From Tridacna crocea (lineage: Eukaryota > Mollusca > Bivalvia > Cardiida > Cardiidae): a stretch of 64,000 nucleotides of DNA. Numbering within the stretch: the stretch's first letter is position 1; each line of letters begins with the position of its first letter. The DNA is taken from the NCBI GenBank assembly GCA_943736015.1, contig OX031061.1, forward strand, positions 56,488,192 through 56,552,191, written 5' to 3'. Below are positions 54,051 through 64,000 of this stretch, piece after piece. The translations under genes and the position numbers were made by a program. The notes beneath the pieces are model-generated. The model was not told where the DNA came from and did no database searches. It was given only the letters and a program-made list of their open reading frames with translations.

Positions 54051-54288
54051 ACTGGTCAAGAAAAAATATAATTAAGCTCGCCCAAAACTCACGTAATATT
54101 ATTTCACTTAGGCTTGTTTAACAGAATTTTATCCCAAACGCCAATTTAGCTCATATCCGTAAAATTCAGTTATACGAACGGAGAAGATCCGAGATGCCAT
54201 TCAGTGGGGATCAAATAATAGGATTTATCTGGTAAAAATGGGAGTAGTTAGCTTAAAGTGAGGTTTTCGCAAAGGTTATACAGAAAAC

Positions 54289-54755
54289 ATTATTATACTG
54301 CAAAGAAATTTCTCGTAATCTGATTGGTTAACATGCCGGTATTATATATATAGCGTGTTCCCTGGTAAAAACCACGTAAAGCCAGTTTCCCTTTCAAGTG
54401 GGGCATAAACACCAGACTGTACGTTTATGCACTAAACTGCATATTTTAGTGACGTTAGTTTCCAGTGACGTCAGTTTTCATTGAATTGGGGTACTCGGAA
54501 GGGAATTTCTATTTCGTCAACAAACTCGATTTGCGAGATTATAAAGCCGGAAAATTTCGCTTAACGCGCTTTGAAGGGGTAAAAATTTGCAGTGTAATAA
54601 AATCGTTGTACGGTCAGGTGGCAGGGGACTTGGAAAATTGTTCACAGCTGTGTCGAATAATGTCACCACCTTGCCTTCGGCTCGGGGCGACATGATTCGA
54701 CACAGCCGTAGATAAGTTTCCAAGTCCCCTGCCACCTGGCCGTATACAACTAATA
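54289..54755 (+). mobile_element. Family E element
   Basis: TTATTATACTGCAAAG start, CAGTGACGTCAGTTTTCATT, inner TTTGCAGTGTAATAAAATCG, terminal GGCAGGGGACTTGG hairpin. A deletion removed part of the GCAACACAACATCC segment. Confidence 0.85.
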
Positions 54756-54829
54756 TTATTCGAGGCGAAAGGTATCAAGAGGGGAAGGGTATTTCCTAGG
54801 AGGGTTTAGAGTGCAACCCCCGAATTCTT

Positions 54830-55070
54830 TGCATTGTGGAAACTATTTGTTGGCCTGTGGTGACGCTTTTTGGTTAAACTGTCTTTTTTTCCCTTCCTGT
54901 TTTTGCGAAGTGTATGCAACAGCGTTTTTGCATACAGGCAGCCACGTCCCTGTATAAGATAGACGACATTGTGAGAAAAGAAGAGGATCTCCTTTACGAA
55001 CAATCTTGTCAAAATCATTCTTCAAAAGGGTTGATAATGCGTTGGACTGTCTCAAAATGGGTTAATTTAT
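54830..55070. mobile_element. A-like foldback, decayed
   Basis: ACATTGTGAGAAAAGAAGAG GATCTCC and the flanking arms (TTCAAAAGGGTTGATAATGC) suggest a distant A2-like element. GCGTTTTTGCATACAGGC is not from the family. Confidence 0.3.
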
Positions 55071-55278
55071 ACCGTTCAAAAGCCACAAAAGAATCGTTTT
55101 TGCTATCACGGAAGAACCTTACAAGCAAGGTCTGATATTTAAGTGAATCATTTTAAAATGAATTATTTACCGTGGCACCCAATCGATTAGGAAATGATTC
55201 ATCTCTATGAGATGACGCCATTTTAATTACTCAATTCATACTTAATCCTAACCTGTTAAATAACTATATTTAGTATAA
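55071..55278. other. No feature recognised
   Basis: No gene signal. Confidence 0.3.
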
Positions 55279-55549
55279 TATGGCTTGCAACACGCGAAAA
55301 GGGGCATTCTGACATTTGCGTAAAGCGTCGTCTCGGGATCAGCCTGCGCAGTCCGCACAGGCTAATCCGAGACGGCGTTTTACGTTTTTATGTAATTTTC
55401 AATTTTGCACAAGTTTACCGGAGCACAAAAGCTAACGTAATCGTAAAGTGCCGTCTCGGATTAGCCTGCGAGGACTGCGCAGGCTGATCCGAGATGGCAC
55501 TTTACGCAAATGTCTGAATGCCCCTTTTCGTGTGTTGCAGGCCATATAA
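55279..55549. mobile_element. Family C element
   Basis: ATATGGCTTGCAACACGCGA / GTGTTGCAGGCCATAT ends, two stems (CAGCCTGCGCAGTCCGCAC; TTAGCCTGCGAGGACTGCGC), spacer as in the other copies. Confidence 0.88.
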
Positions 55550-55587
55550 CCTATATATACTGGAAATATATATTAAGGGTCCACTAC

Positions 55588-56157
55588 CTTAAAGGTGGTC
55601 CTTCAGATTTTGGGACGAAAATTTTACAAGAATACAAAAAAATCATCCTTATACTCCCAAAGCCTTAAAATTTTCATTCATAAAACCCCAGTGGTCGAAA
55701 ACCATCCGACAACAAGAGAAATTAGAAATTTACTACAGCCAGGTCGACAGCGACGGGAAACACGGTCTATTTTTACATAAGCAACTCGCTCATTTACACA
55801 CCGGAAATATACAGACGAAGTTTCAAACATAGCGTCCGAAGAAGATATTTTGGGAAATAATTACATGTTTGTTATGTTATGGAATTTCAGCGTCATTAGT
55901 CACGTGCCAGTCACTTTACATTCCCACAATGTTTTTTTTCTTTTTCATTTTTGGCGGGAAATCTAAAAATAGCTTAAGAGGCTACGTAGTCTTTTAAGGG
56001 CATACAAAATTAATAAAAAAAATTCTTGTTGTAATTTTATGATTCATAATTATTGATGATCTGTATTGTTATATCATATAGATTTCAGTGATATATATAT
56101 ATATATTTTTTTTTTAATTTGGTGGGATGTGAAAATTCTAGATACCTACCTTTAAAC
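55588..56157 (+). mobile_element. Family J element, uninterrupted
   Basis: CTTAAAGGTGGTCCTTCAG to GATACCTACCTTTAA. It carries GATTCATAATTATTGATG at the position where the copy at 20359 has its A2 insertion. Confidence 0.87.
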
Positions 56158-56624
56158 TCTATTAGCGTATAAAGATGACTTTTACGTCCCTGCAGTGAGC
56201 AGTGACATCTCGCAAACAATGCATTTTGTTAATACAGAGGCCATGACCATAAATCTATGTTACTCGTATTCATATTTCAAAGCGTTAACCTCCATCAGAG
56301 GAGATATTCACTGACAGATTTATCCGGAGTTATAAATCCATCAATATTTGAATCATATTGACGAGGAAATGGTTCATACATAAAACAGGTGGAATACAGG
56401 TTACCTAATTACGTCTTTAATTGTTTCTGGATGAACTTTTACTGAGTAACTGGTTTCTACTTTTATAGGTGTAAAATCTTAGAAAAGCTCTTGTTTTTAG
56501 CATATGGCAACAAGTAAGAAGTTAAAAAGATTTCTGTCCACTTATCTGGATCTTCATCGTAAAGCTCAAGTCTTCAATACGAATAACGGACAGCGGACAA
56601 AGCAGTGTACTGTAATATTTGAAC
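56158..56624. other. No feature recognised
   Basis: No gene or repeat I can support. Confidence 0.3.
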
Positions 56625-57160
56625 GGTCAGGATGTAGGAGTCTTAGAAACTTGTTCACCGCTATGGCGAATCATGTCTCTCCCCCCCCCCCCCCCCCCCC
56701 CCCCCCCCTCGAGCCACCAGGGCAAAATCATTTGCCATAGCCTTGAACAAGTAATCAAGTCCCCTCCGGACGATTTGATTCGCCATAGCCGTACACTAGT
56801 GTGTAAGACCGTAAAAAGAATTTATCATACTGCAAAGGTTTACTACGGAATACTTTTAGGACCATCGCCTTTGAATGTGTTAATTTGAAACACGATACTC
56901 GATAGTACGATGACGATAACGCAAAAGAACGAAACTACGATGGTCAAATGCGATAGTATGATGACGATAACACGATAATATGATGGCCCTAACGGTATTC
57001 CGTAGTTTACCATTCTGACAAGTATTCAGTGAAATTTTCCTGTTTTATAGTCTCACGAATGAGTGCACTGACGAAATGGAAGTTCTTTTTAAAGCGCCCA
57101 AATTGTATGAAAACTGACGTCACTGCTCAAGAACTGAAGTCACTAAAACCTTGGTAAAGC
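56625..57160 (-). mobile_element. Family E, divergent and interrupted
   Basis: The hairpin module comes first (CTTAGAAACTTGTTCACCG, with a 28-base C run at the loop), then TTTATCATACTGCAAAGG, an insertion at 56844-57004, and the body (GTGAAATTTTCCTGTTTTAT, AAAACTGACGTCACTGCTC). Confidence 0.75.
56844..57004. mobile_element. 161 bp insertion with TACGGAATAC ends
   Basis: Perfect 10 bp inverted ends TACGGAATAC / GTATTCCGTA, flanked by an exact 6 bp direct repeat GTTTAC (56838-56843 and 57005-57010). The interior is a degenerate array of CGATAGTA.GATGACGATAAC. Other E copies read TTTTACCCTTTC across this site, so the insertion is well delimited. Confidence 0.8.
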
Positions 57161-57370
57161 GTGCAATTTGGTTTTTACCCTTGATGTCGCTGCGATAGAC
57201 ATTCGATGTATTTAAAATCAAGAATGGATTTAAACAGCTTCAAAGTAAATAACTGTGCATTTTACAGATTTGTTGCAGGAAATAAACGACCATTTATTGC
57301 CTAAATTTACTGTTAGGCTATTCTTTTAATATTACATTGTATAAGTGTCGACACTTCTTAAGTTGCTTAC

Positions 57371-57427
57371 CTGACGAAATGACCTTGAGCCACCAACACC
57401 ACCTTCCCCAAGTGGAATTTTCGGCAT
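57371..57427 (-). CDS. Putative first coding exon, unknown product
   Basis: Minus-strand ATG at 57427 (context AACAATGC) opens 19 codons, MPKIPLGEGGVGGSRSFRQ, and ends at CAG|GTAAGC, a consensus donor, in phase 0. Upstream on the same strand are a TATAAAT box about 75 bp before the ATG and a CCAAT box about 60 bp further, the spacing of a TATA/CCAAT promoter with a 5' leader of about 50 bases. The sequence belongs to none of the repeat families. I do not recognise the N-terminus, and no later exon was identified with confidence. Confidence 0.42.
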
Positions 57428-57501
57428 TGTTATTTTCTGAAACCCAAGGTCTACTGAGCACTTCATCAAAGTCTACTACCTGATCAGCAAGGCTTTTTGT
57501 G

Positions 57502-57508
57502 ATTTATA
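57502..57508 (-). promoter_or_regulatory. TATA-like box of the minus-strand exon
   Basis: TCTATAAATC on the minus strand, placing transcription start near 57475-57480. Judged by motif and position only. Confidence 0.35.
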
Positions 57509-57567
57509 GAAGTCAAAGGCCGTCAAGTGCAATGTTGCATATGATTGATTGATTGTACAACTTTCTC

Positions 57568-57572
57568 ATTGG
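57568..57572 (-). promoter_or_regulatory. CCAAT box of the minus-strand exon
   Basis: TGACCAATGAG on the minus strand, about 60 bp upstream of the TATA-like box, a usual distance for NF-Y type sites. Confidence 0.3.
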
Positions 57573-57917
57573 TCATGTAAAATGGCTGGTACCAGAATGT
57601 AATAATAGTTTACAAAATCATTAATTATGATCTTAGTGATGCAGAATATATCCCAGGGCAAAGATTGTGCCTTTCCATTACAATTTACCCTATCAATGAG
57701 CTGTGTCAGCGAAGGAAATCTGAGTATTAATGAAGACAAGTGTTGAGGTTTTTTTTAAATCTAATGACATTTGCTGGAATTAAAGATGTTTGTTGATGTT
57801 GACCCATGAGAACTCATTGACGTCAGGATTGTATACACCACTTCTGTAATCAATAGTAATTTGCTACAATGATTGGTATTGTATATAGTCCAGTGAATAA
57901 ATAGAGTTGATGGAATA
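57573..57917. other. No feature recognised
   Basis: Upstream region of the putative minus-strand gene; no further motif that I would defend. Confidence 0.3.
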
Positions 57918-58065
57918 TTTCATCAGCTTGTGGTTAATATGGGGAAATATTTACCGAAAAAGGGAAAGGTATGCGAAAATGTGCTGTAAGGCACGAGTTA
58001 TTTTCGCGGACCTTTCCCTTTTGAAACAAATATTTCCCCATATTAACCACAAGCTGATGAAATAA
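57918..58065. repeat. 148 bp palindrome, family U
   Basis: TTTCATCAGCTTGTGGTTAA TATGGGGAAATATTT is matched by AAATATTTCCCCATATTAAC CACAAGCTGATGAAA, with AAAGGGAAAGGT / ACCTTTCCCTTTT inside and a small CTGTAAGGCACGAG loop. Single copy. Confidence 0.8.
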
Positions 58066-58469
58066 ATTATATTTTATATTTCCGCTGATTATTTTGTCAA
58101 CAAATGCCCCTTTTAAAACTAGTAGTTCCAGATGTTTTAAAAAAAAAGTAGTTCCAGATTTTCGGCAGGAGGAAAATACTCACTGTGACGGGGAAATAAT
58201 TCTCCCAGCTTAAATTTCGACATTTCTTTACCCATAACATTTCTAAAAATAGACATATGAAATATAATATAAATGTTTAGATCGTTTTTGTTATTGGTGC
58301 CCCTTCGTAGAGTTGAAGACCAATTTGAAGTCGCGTTTCATTGAAATGATGTTTACAGCGCATCATTCCATGCTCAATGAAAGTCTTTTCACTATCGCCC
58401 ATGGGCCACATTCATGCAGTCAGCATTATTTTATATATGTATTTCAAAATATTGTCGCTTAATATTTGT
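58066..58469. other. No feature recognised
   Basis: No gene or repeat I can support. Confidence 0.3.
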
Positions 58470-58725
58470 GTTAATGTCCTTTTAACAGCATAAGTCTTAT
58501 CATGTCGGTCAGTGCACCTTCACATAGGTAATCCGGCTTTCTCGCACAAGTAGTTGACACTATTTTCTGTTCAAGTTACTGAATACTTTCCTTTCATGCA
58601 TCAGAGGTGAATGACAATAAATCGACGGAAAGAAAGATTGCCTCAATTGGTTATCGACCCCGCAACCATCAAGGCACGAGTCATGATACGCTAGCCACTG
58701 AGCTAGGCTTGGCTCATTGAGCACT
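58470..58725 (-). mobile_element. tRNA-derived SINE
   Basis: Minus-strand head CTCAGTGGCTAGCGTATCAT with GCGGGGTCGATAACC (B-box like), then GGCAATCTTTCTTTCCGTC and a tail of TGCTGTTAAAAGG. Same layout as 11660-11940. Confidence 0.62.
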
Positions 58726-59827
58726 AATGGGTACCAACAAGTACCCGATAGCCTAGGACGATCTGTCACGAAAAACTGAACTTGCCACCATCTAGTCTTG
58801 GTGGCTTTATTCTGTTTTCTGGTACGATACCACTTGTCATGGAATGTTTTCTCCTCACCGTCTTTGTCCTAAAAACGGTAAACTTGCCTTCATAGTACAT
58901 GATGGTCCCTAGTTCATTTTGTCTGGTATGATATCACATATGTTTTGCTACATGCTCCCAAGAAGCAGCTCATGGTTTTCTGGCCGATAAAATAAATCAT
59001 GCACTAAGACTTGACCGCTGGAAACCTTTTAAGCATTTCCTACCGCATTTGTTATGTTTTATTCATATTTATGAAAAACTTTTACTCGTATGTCGCAAAA
59101 ACTTTTATTGTCCACATTTAAACTTTCACATGGGGGAAGAACTATGACAAAAATGGAAATGTCGCTTCTATCACAAATGGTTTGAAATTGAAAAAAATGC
59201 CTTTTATAGACAAAAATTGTGGTTTAGGTTTAATTAGACCAATTTTCGTTCAAAAGAAAAATAAATAAATGAATAAGAAGAGCTCTAGCGAACAAAGTAG
59301 CTTAAAGTACTTCCCTAAAGGCACAATACCAAGCAACTCATCATATATCGGTAATTGAATCGTGAGTTACAACGGTCCTTTCACTTGCAAAAATAATAAC
59401 TGAGAGCGAAAAGTTTCGACCAAGGTTAGCCTGACTGAACCTACTGTCCTGGTCTATACGGTTTGCAATTGAATTGAGCCCCCTCTTTACAGGGCATGGC
59501 TCTTACTTGTACAAATTGGCCAGGCCGGCCTTACTTAGCATGTGGCACCAATTAGACACGTGGCAGTTGAACAAACTCGTAGGTTTCGTCACTTCGTATT
59601 CAAAATTGTCACTGAACCGTAGTTTTTATCTCACAACCCTGCGTAGAAGCGGTTTAAAAAACTAAATGGAACAGTGCATCAACTTATTTTACATACTTAT
59701 ATGATGTTCTCCACGAAAATAGAAACATCGCGCTTCATGTTGACTTCCACACGAATTTTAATAGTCACGAGACATAGGAGGTCCGAATATTCAACTTTCT
59801 GAACAAAGCTTTTTGCCAGAAGTTGAT
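58726..59827. other. No gene; X-repeat words only
   Basis: 59410-59510 carries AAGTTTCGACCAAGGTTAGC and TTTACAGGGCATGGCTC, diverged X-repeat words. The frame 59474-59665 begins in them. The rest is featureless to me. Confidence 0.3.
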
Positions 59828-60844
59828 ATGGTGGCATATTTCTGCCAAGAGATACAAGATAGTTATTATGATAATTTTACGAAACTGTCGCGATAAATCA
59901 AACTTTCCTGGAAATATAATCGAGATAGTGAAAAGTTTCCTTAGAACTATATCACGATAAACTTCATATTTTGAATGACGCAAAATTGCTCAATCATGCA
60001 CGAAGCTGATGCTAGAGATACAGTTATCATGATAGTTTTATCTGTTTACGATATCTATAAATAGAAAATCGTATCATTTGGATGAACTTGGTAGCTTTTG
60101 ACTTCACAAGATTGCAGTAAGTAAAAATTTGTATAATTAACAATTTTAGCTTAATTGCTAAATTTTGAAAGGACTCGAAGTGAATACAAACGTGTAAAAT
60201 CACAAAGACGACTCGATATACCTCCTACGAACATCTTATAAACCATTTAGGGAAAAGGAACATTCATAAGGTTGTAGACGAATTATAAGGTCAGGTTGTA
60301 AGTTATTTTTATGGTCCTTACATATCGAATATTAGTAAACAGTTTTACTAGTATATAACTCCACATCCATCTTTTCATTCATCTTTTCTTCTTTTTACCT
60401 CTCTTGTCTTTTTCTATTCTATTTTCTTCACTTTTGTTTTTTGTGACTTCTTTATACATACTGCTAAACCGGAGCTTGGAGAGAAACTATATACGCTTAG
60501 CTTTCGTTTCGATCCATTTTATAGAATTATTCTCGTTAATCTGATTGATATGTACTCCTATGTAATACTATCTAATTCTATTAATAAAATATGTTTAAAC
60601 TAAGGTTGTAGACGAAGATGTTATGAAACCGTATCAAATTAAAGATACCGTGAATGTCAATTTTGGGCACGAAAGCAAAGAAAATTATGATAACATATAG
60701 AATTATCGCTATAGTTTTTTGCTGAAAATTTTCATTATCTAGATAAAATTTAAAGAAATTAAAGAAAGCTTTGTTTTATCACCATAGTTCTCTTAAAGTA
60801 TCGCTATAGCTATCTGGTATCTCGCAGCAGAAATAAGCCACCAT
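59828..60844. mobile_element. 1.0 kb element with long inverted ends, family W
   Basis: ATGGTGGCATATTTCTGCC at the left and GCAGAAATAAGCCACCAT at the right. Similarity continues inward for roughly 150 bp per side (AGATACAAGATAGTTATTAT against GATACCAGATAGCTATAGCG), with repeated CGATA/TATCG words. The middle has no coding frame of note. A non-autonomous foldback element is the likeliest reading. Confidence 0.5.
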
Positions 60845-60976
60845 AGGATGATGAAACAAAAATTCTTAATATTGAACCTCACTACTATTTTTATATCTCT
60901 TTATCAATTGTTCAATACTTCTTTTCGTCAAGTTGGAGAATATATTTAGCCCGGCAGTTGTCGGCGAAAACGGTAA

Positions 60977-61385
60977 GACATTTTATTTCATGCTTTCTGG
61001 TAGGATATCGAGAAATATCAGTGAAAATATTCTTCGATCTTACACTGGTATCACCAGTGAAAATACCGATGCTCTTGTTGCCTAGCAACCCAATGGAAAT
61101 ATGACATCATTTACCCTACATTTCTCGCGCTTGACGTAATATTGTAATGCGTTGCTATGCGGGAGGGGTACGCCACGGGGAATAACGGAAAAGAACTACT
61201 GGATTTTGTTAAAGCTCCTCCCAGAAAGGGTTAAAAACATGAAATAAATAGAATATTTGTTTTCTTCGGTGAAAGTTCGAAATTTATTTCGTCTCGTGAA
61301 CACCATCGGTAATATTTTCACGAGTGGTCCTCGACGAAATAAATTTCGATCTTTCACCGAAAAAACCCCCAAATATCCTCTATGT
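60977..61385 (-). mobile_element. Family D element
   Basis: TTATTTCATGCTTTCTGG, TTCTTCGATCTTACACTGG, TTGACGTAATATTGTAATGC. The palindrome is shortened to one arm (GGTAATATTTTCACGAGTGG). Confidence 0.85.
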
Positions 61386-61854
61386 CATGGTTCTATCATG
61401 ACCTGTGCATGACTCTGTGTACCTTTTGATAATAAACGATTTGGAGGAACTATTTTCGGTAATGACAGATATGTAAGATTGTGAAAATTCTGACATTTTC
61501 TAATAACGCTATCGTTTCTGAAAATATCGACTTCAAACGAAAAGAAGCAATTTCATTTTACCGAGATACAACACCCCGTAAGAGTTATGGTTTTATATGT
61601 AAAGCGACTTTTACAACTATACTTACTTCTGCGACCAATTCAGTCTGAAGTTGATCTATATTGTCTGCCTAGCTGAATCACTATAGACTATACCCATCAT
61701 ATTTTTTTTCTTTTATTTCCCAACTAAAAGTATCAGCAAGATTTATTCGGCGCTCACATGGTTAACTTAAACTTTAATCTATGTACGATCTTCTCTTACA
61801 ATTTCAGTTTTCTCGGTCGCTTTGCATAAAACCCGTGTTTTTCTTTTTCCCAGA
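61386..61854. other. No feature recognised
   Basis: No gene or repeat I can support. Confidence 0.3.
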
Positions 61855-62300
61855 TGGCCCCACAGAGTTGGGGGCACACTGAGATACATTGCGCAGAATT
61901 GTCAATCACCCAAACACAGACCTCCATGGGGATTTCCCTGAATTGTGCTGCGCTTGTTGCCTTCAAGTCACCAATGAGGATTGTTCTGGTATACATTACT
62001 GTTGATTAACCCCACTGTACAGCAATCTCTAAACATGGTATCATTGGTTCAAAGACGAAATGAGAGAGCTCAGACGGCAAAGACTTAGATCTGAGGAAGT
62101 TTTGGAGATCACTAAGTCGAATGGATCTAGTTGAACAAGGGCTCCAGCAAGATAGAGCAACTCCTACACATCAAATGATACTCTAGATGAGTTGAGAAAA
62201 CAATCTAAGGAGAGACTGATCAGCAGAAAGTATGATGTTAGATGGCTACCGCATTTCACGGACTTAAAATCCCGCCTCCCAAGAATAATACCTCTTGGGG
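61855..62300 (+). pseudogene. Possible broken coding remnant
   Basis: After TTTTTCCCAG at 61852 a frame starting MAPQSWGHTEIHC runs about 50 codons. Further on, FKDEMRELRRQRLRSEEVLE and KQSKERLISRKYDVRWLPHF read as protein-like in frames separated by stops. No family was recognised; a decayed mobile-element gene or chance are both possible. Confidence 0.2.
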
Positions 62301-62754
62301 TATATCAAGGATAATGTGTATTAGAACAACCCTGATTGGTGAACTGAAAGCATAAGTCAGTCCAATCACAGCAGAATTTAGAGAAAAACCCCAACGAGAA
62401 ATGTGTTTGAGTAAATGACAACTTTGCTTGACCCGTTTTAGTGTGCCGCCAATGTCAGGAATGCCATTTGCAACATACTAAAAACACGGCTTTTATGCAA
62501 CATGGCAAAGATAACTGAAACTTTGAGGATTGGTGATCTTACATGGACTAAATTTTCGGCCCAGCGACTTGTAGGATTTAATGAAATTTTTATGTAATCT
62601 ATTTTTATTTTGTCACCCTGAGTATTTTGGAATGGAATAGTTTTTATAGTGTAAAGGGTTCTAACGCATCTCTCCATGTGATCCTATTGTAATGCATCGC
62701 AAACCATTCTTTCTAAGTTAAGGTCAGACCTTGTTTTTAAACAAAGATAACAGT
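62301..62754. other. No feature recognised
   Basis: No gene or repeat I can support. Confidence 0.3.
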
Positions 62755-63310
62755 CTATATATAGATTTTTTTTTTCGGTGATAGATCGAAATCTGTTTCA
62801 TCTCGTTAACATCATTGGTAATATTTTCACTCGTGGCTGCACCACTCATGAAAATATTACCGATGGTGTCCACTCGATGAAATAAATTTCGATCTTTCAC
62901 CGAAAAAAAAAACCAACAAATTTTCTATTTATTTCATGCTTTAAACCCTTTCTAGGAGGAGCTGTATCAAAGTCCAGTGCAGTTCTTTTCCGTTATTCAC
63001 CGTGGCGTACCCTTCCCGCATAGTAACACATTATGATATTACGTCAAGCGCGAGAAATGTAAGGGAAATGACCTCATATTTCCATCTGGTAGTTTACCTA
63101 GGCAACAAGAACACGGAAATCGGTATTTTCACTTGTCGTACCCGTGTAATATCGAAAAATATTTTCGCTGCTATTTCTCGATATCTTACCGGAAAGCATG
63201 AAATAATTAATGGTATTCCATCAGTGCTCGAAAAAAACTTCTGCAGAACTTTGGTTCAAACTCACAACCTCTCGATTACATCCCGTGCGCTCTCCACTTA
63301 GATATCCGAG
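62755..63310 (+). mobile_element. Family D element, longest copy
   Basis: Palindrome GTAATATTTTCACTCGTGGC with complement, body with AAATGACCTCATATTTCC, distal end TGGTATTCCATCAGTGCTCG, and then a tRNA-like segment (63239-63310). Confidence 0.85.
63239..63310 (-). repeat. tRNA-like segment attached to a D element
   Basis: On the minus strand GCTCGGATATCTAAGTGGAG AGCGCACGGGATGTAATCGA and GAGGTTGTGAGTTTGAACC have A-box and B-box layout. It is not a clean tRNA cloverleaf. A tRNA-derived SINE head fused or adjacent to D is the likely meaning. Confidence 0.45.
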
Positions 63311-64000
63311 CTGATGCATTTTTTTTAATTAGAGACCAAAAGAAATCGGAAATGATGTTGTATTAGACATTTACTAGCATCTGCAAAGTGTGTTCTTTAC
63401 AGTAGTAGTAGGCATGGGATATTTTCTTCAGCTTTTTCAGCAGTGTCCCTTTACTGACATGGTCAACATAAGAAAGAACTGCAGACGGTATACATCGTGA
63501 CCAGAGTGCGAATGAAACGTGTTTATAACGTTGCACATACAGTCAAGATTTACTTCAGTGAAGGCATTAATAACAACTCGGTAAATTGTTCAAGCTGTTT
63601 TCCCACTTAAAACAAAGTGCAGCCAATTGAACATGAACTTGGTGCTCGGAACGCTTAGAACAAGTTCAGTTGCACTGACGAAAAAAAAAGTCTACACAGG
63701 TGTTGCGATTTAGTTAGGCATCTATCAAAAATACAGTTTAATGTGGTCATCTTAAGAAGATAGCCTTGAGGTTGAACTCAAATTTTTTATCAATATATTT
63801 ATTTTATTTTTAATTTGTGCAGTATATTTTCAGAAATAGACACTTACATTGTGGCAAATAGTCAACGTGTAGGAAAAAGTACTTTCTAAGATTCTCGAAC
63901 TGTTCATTGTTTGTTCTTATACCCCAACTGTTTTAGTCGTACTCTGGCAAAATCGCGGTTTAATACATCCCTGTAATACCGAGCAAAACTTCAAATGGAC
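63311..64000. other. No feature recognised
   Basis: About 690 bp with no gene, palindrome or family match that I can support. Confidence 0.35.

Noticed and set aside
58560..58769. Minus-strand 69-codon frame as a gene, and the tRNA-like part as a functional tRNA gene
   Set aside because: The segment matches other SINE copies in layout, and the tRNA-like part does not form a clean cloverleaf.
1..64000. Reverse transcriptase, transposase or viral genes among the repeats
   Set aside because: No frame showed a catalytic motif or adequate length; all elements recognised are non-autonomous.

Overview
This window looks like a stretch of a repeat-rich animal nuclear genome, most probably a bivalve mollusc (a venerid clam would fit, but this rests on general familiarity with bivalve repeats and not on a search). 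It is AT-rich. It has spliceosomal intron signals, no bacterial-style operons, no long open reading frames, and dozens of short palindromic mobile elements. Almost every open frame of 60-180 codons in the window is the chance translation of a hairpin element, a minisatellite or a (GA)n tract.

Genes. One exon is recognised with confidence: the 3' coding exon (36174-36703, + strand) of a sclerostin/SOSTDC1-type secreted cystine-knot antagonist of Wnt/BMP signalling. It has a normal splice acceptor, all eight expected cysteines and an unusually long, very basic C-terminal tail. Its first exon (signal peptide) was not found. On the minus strand, 57371-57427 has the look of a first coding exon: TATA-like box, CCAAT box, ATG, 19 codons and a consensus donor. 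A second possible minus-strand exon lies at 51255-51325. Neither minus-strand exon could be assigned to a family.

Repeats, using the family letters of the feature list. A: TTAA-flanked foldback MITE of about 229 bp with CCC-starting ends (piggyBac-like target), more than 45 copies or pieces, with a subtype A2 that has a different arm and loop. B: hairpin ending in ATTCACCAACCATTC. C: double hairpin built on CTGCGCAGTCCGCGCAGG. D: 0.4-0.5 kb element with a GGTAATATTTTCAC palindrome. E: about 0.5 kb element starting TTATTATACTGCAAAG and ending in a GGCAGGGGACTTGG hairpin. F: GATCAGACTGCA palindrome. H: 2.5 kb inverted minisatellite. I, G, P, Q, T, U, V and L: single or two-copy palindromes. J: 0.5 kb element with TTAAAGGTGG ends. 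R and S: degenerate tandem arrays. N: 24 bp minisatellite. W: 1 kb element with long inverted ends. There are also tRNA-derived SINEs and a roughly 355 bp element with an 8 bp target duplication.

Layout. 0-2 kb: A, F and I elements. 2.1-4.6 kb: the inverted minisatellite. 5-16 kb: dense A/B/C/D/E elements, including A copies chained end to end on shared TTAA sites. 17-31 kb: (GA)n, E, D, J, C, P, A and the 24 bp minisatellite. 32-36 kb: E, A, the 355 bp element, I and Q, all upstream of or in the intron before the sclerostin-like exon. 36.2-36.7 kb: that exon. 37-56 kb: A, B, C, D, E, R and S elements with several nested insertions. 57.4 kb: the putative minus-strand first exon. 58-64 kb: lower repeat density, with W, D and SINE copies. 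No rRNA, canonical tRNA gene, CRISPR array, transposase or reverse transcriptase frame was recognised.
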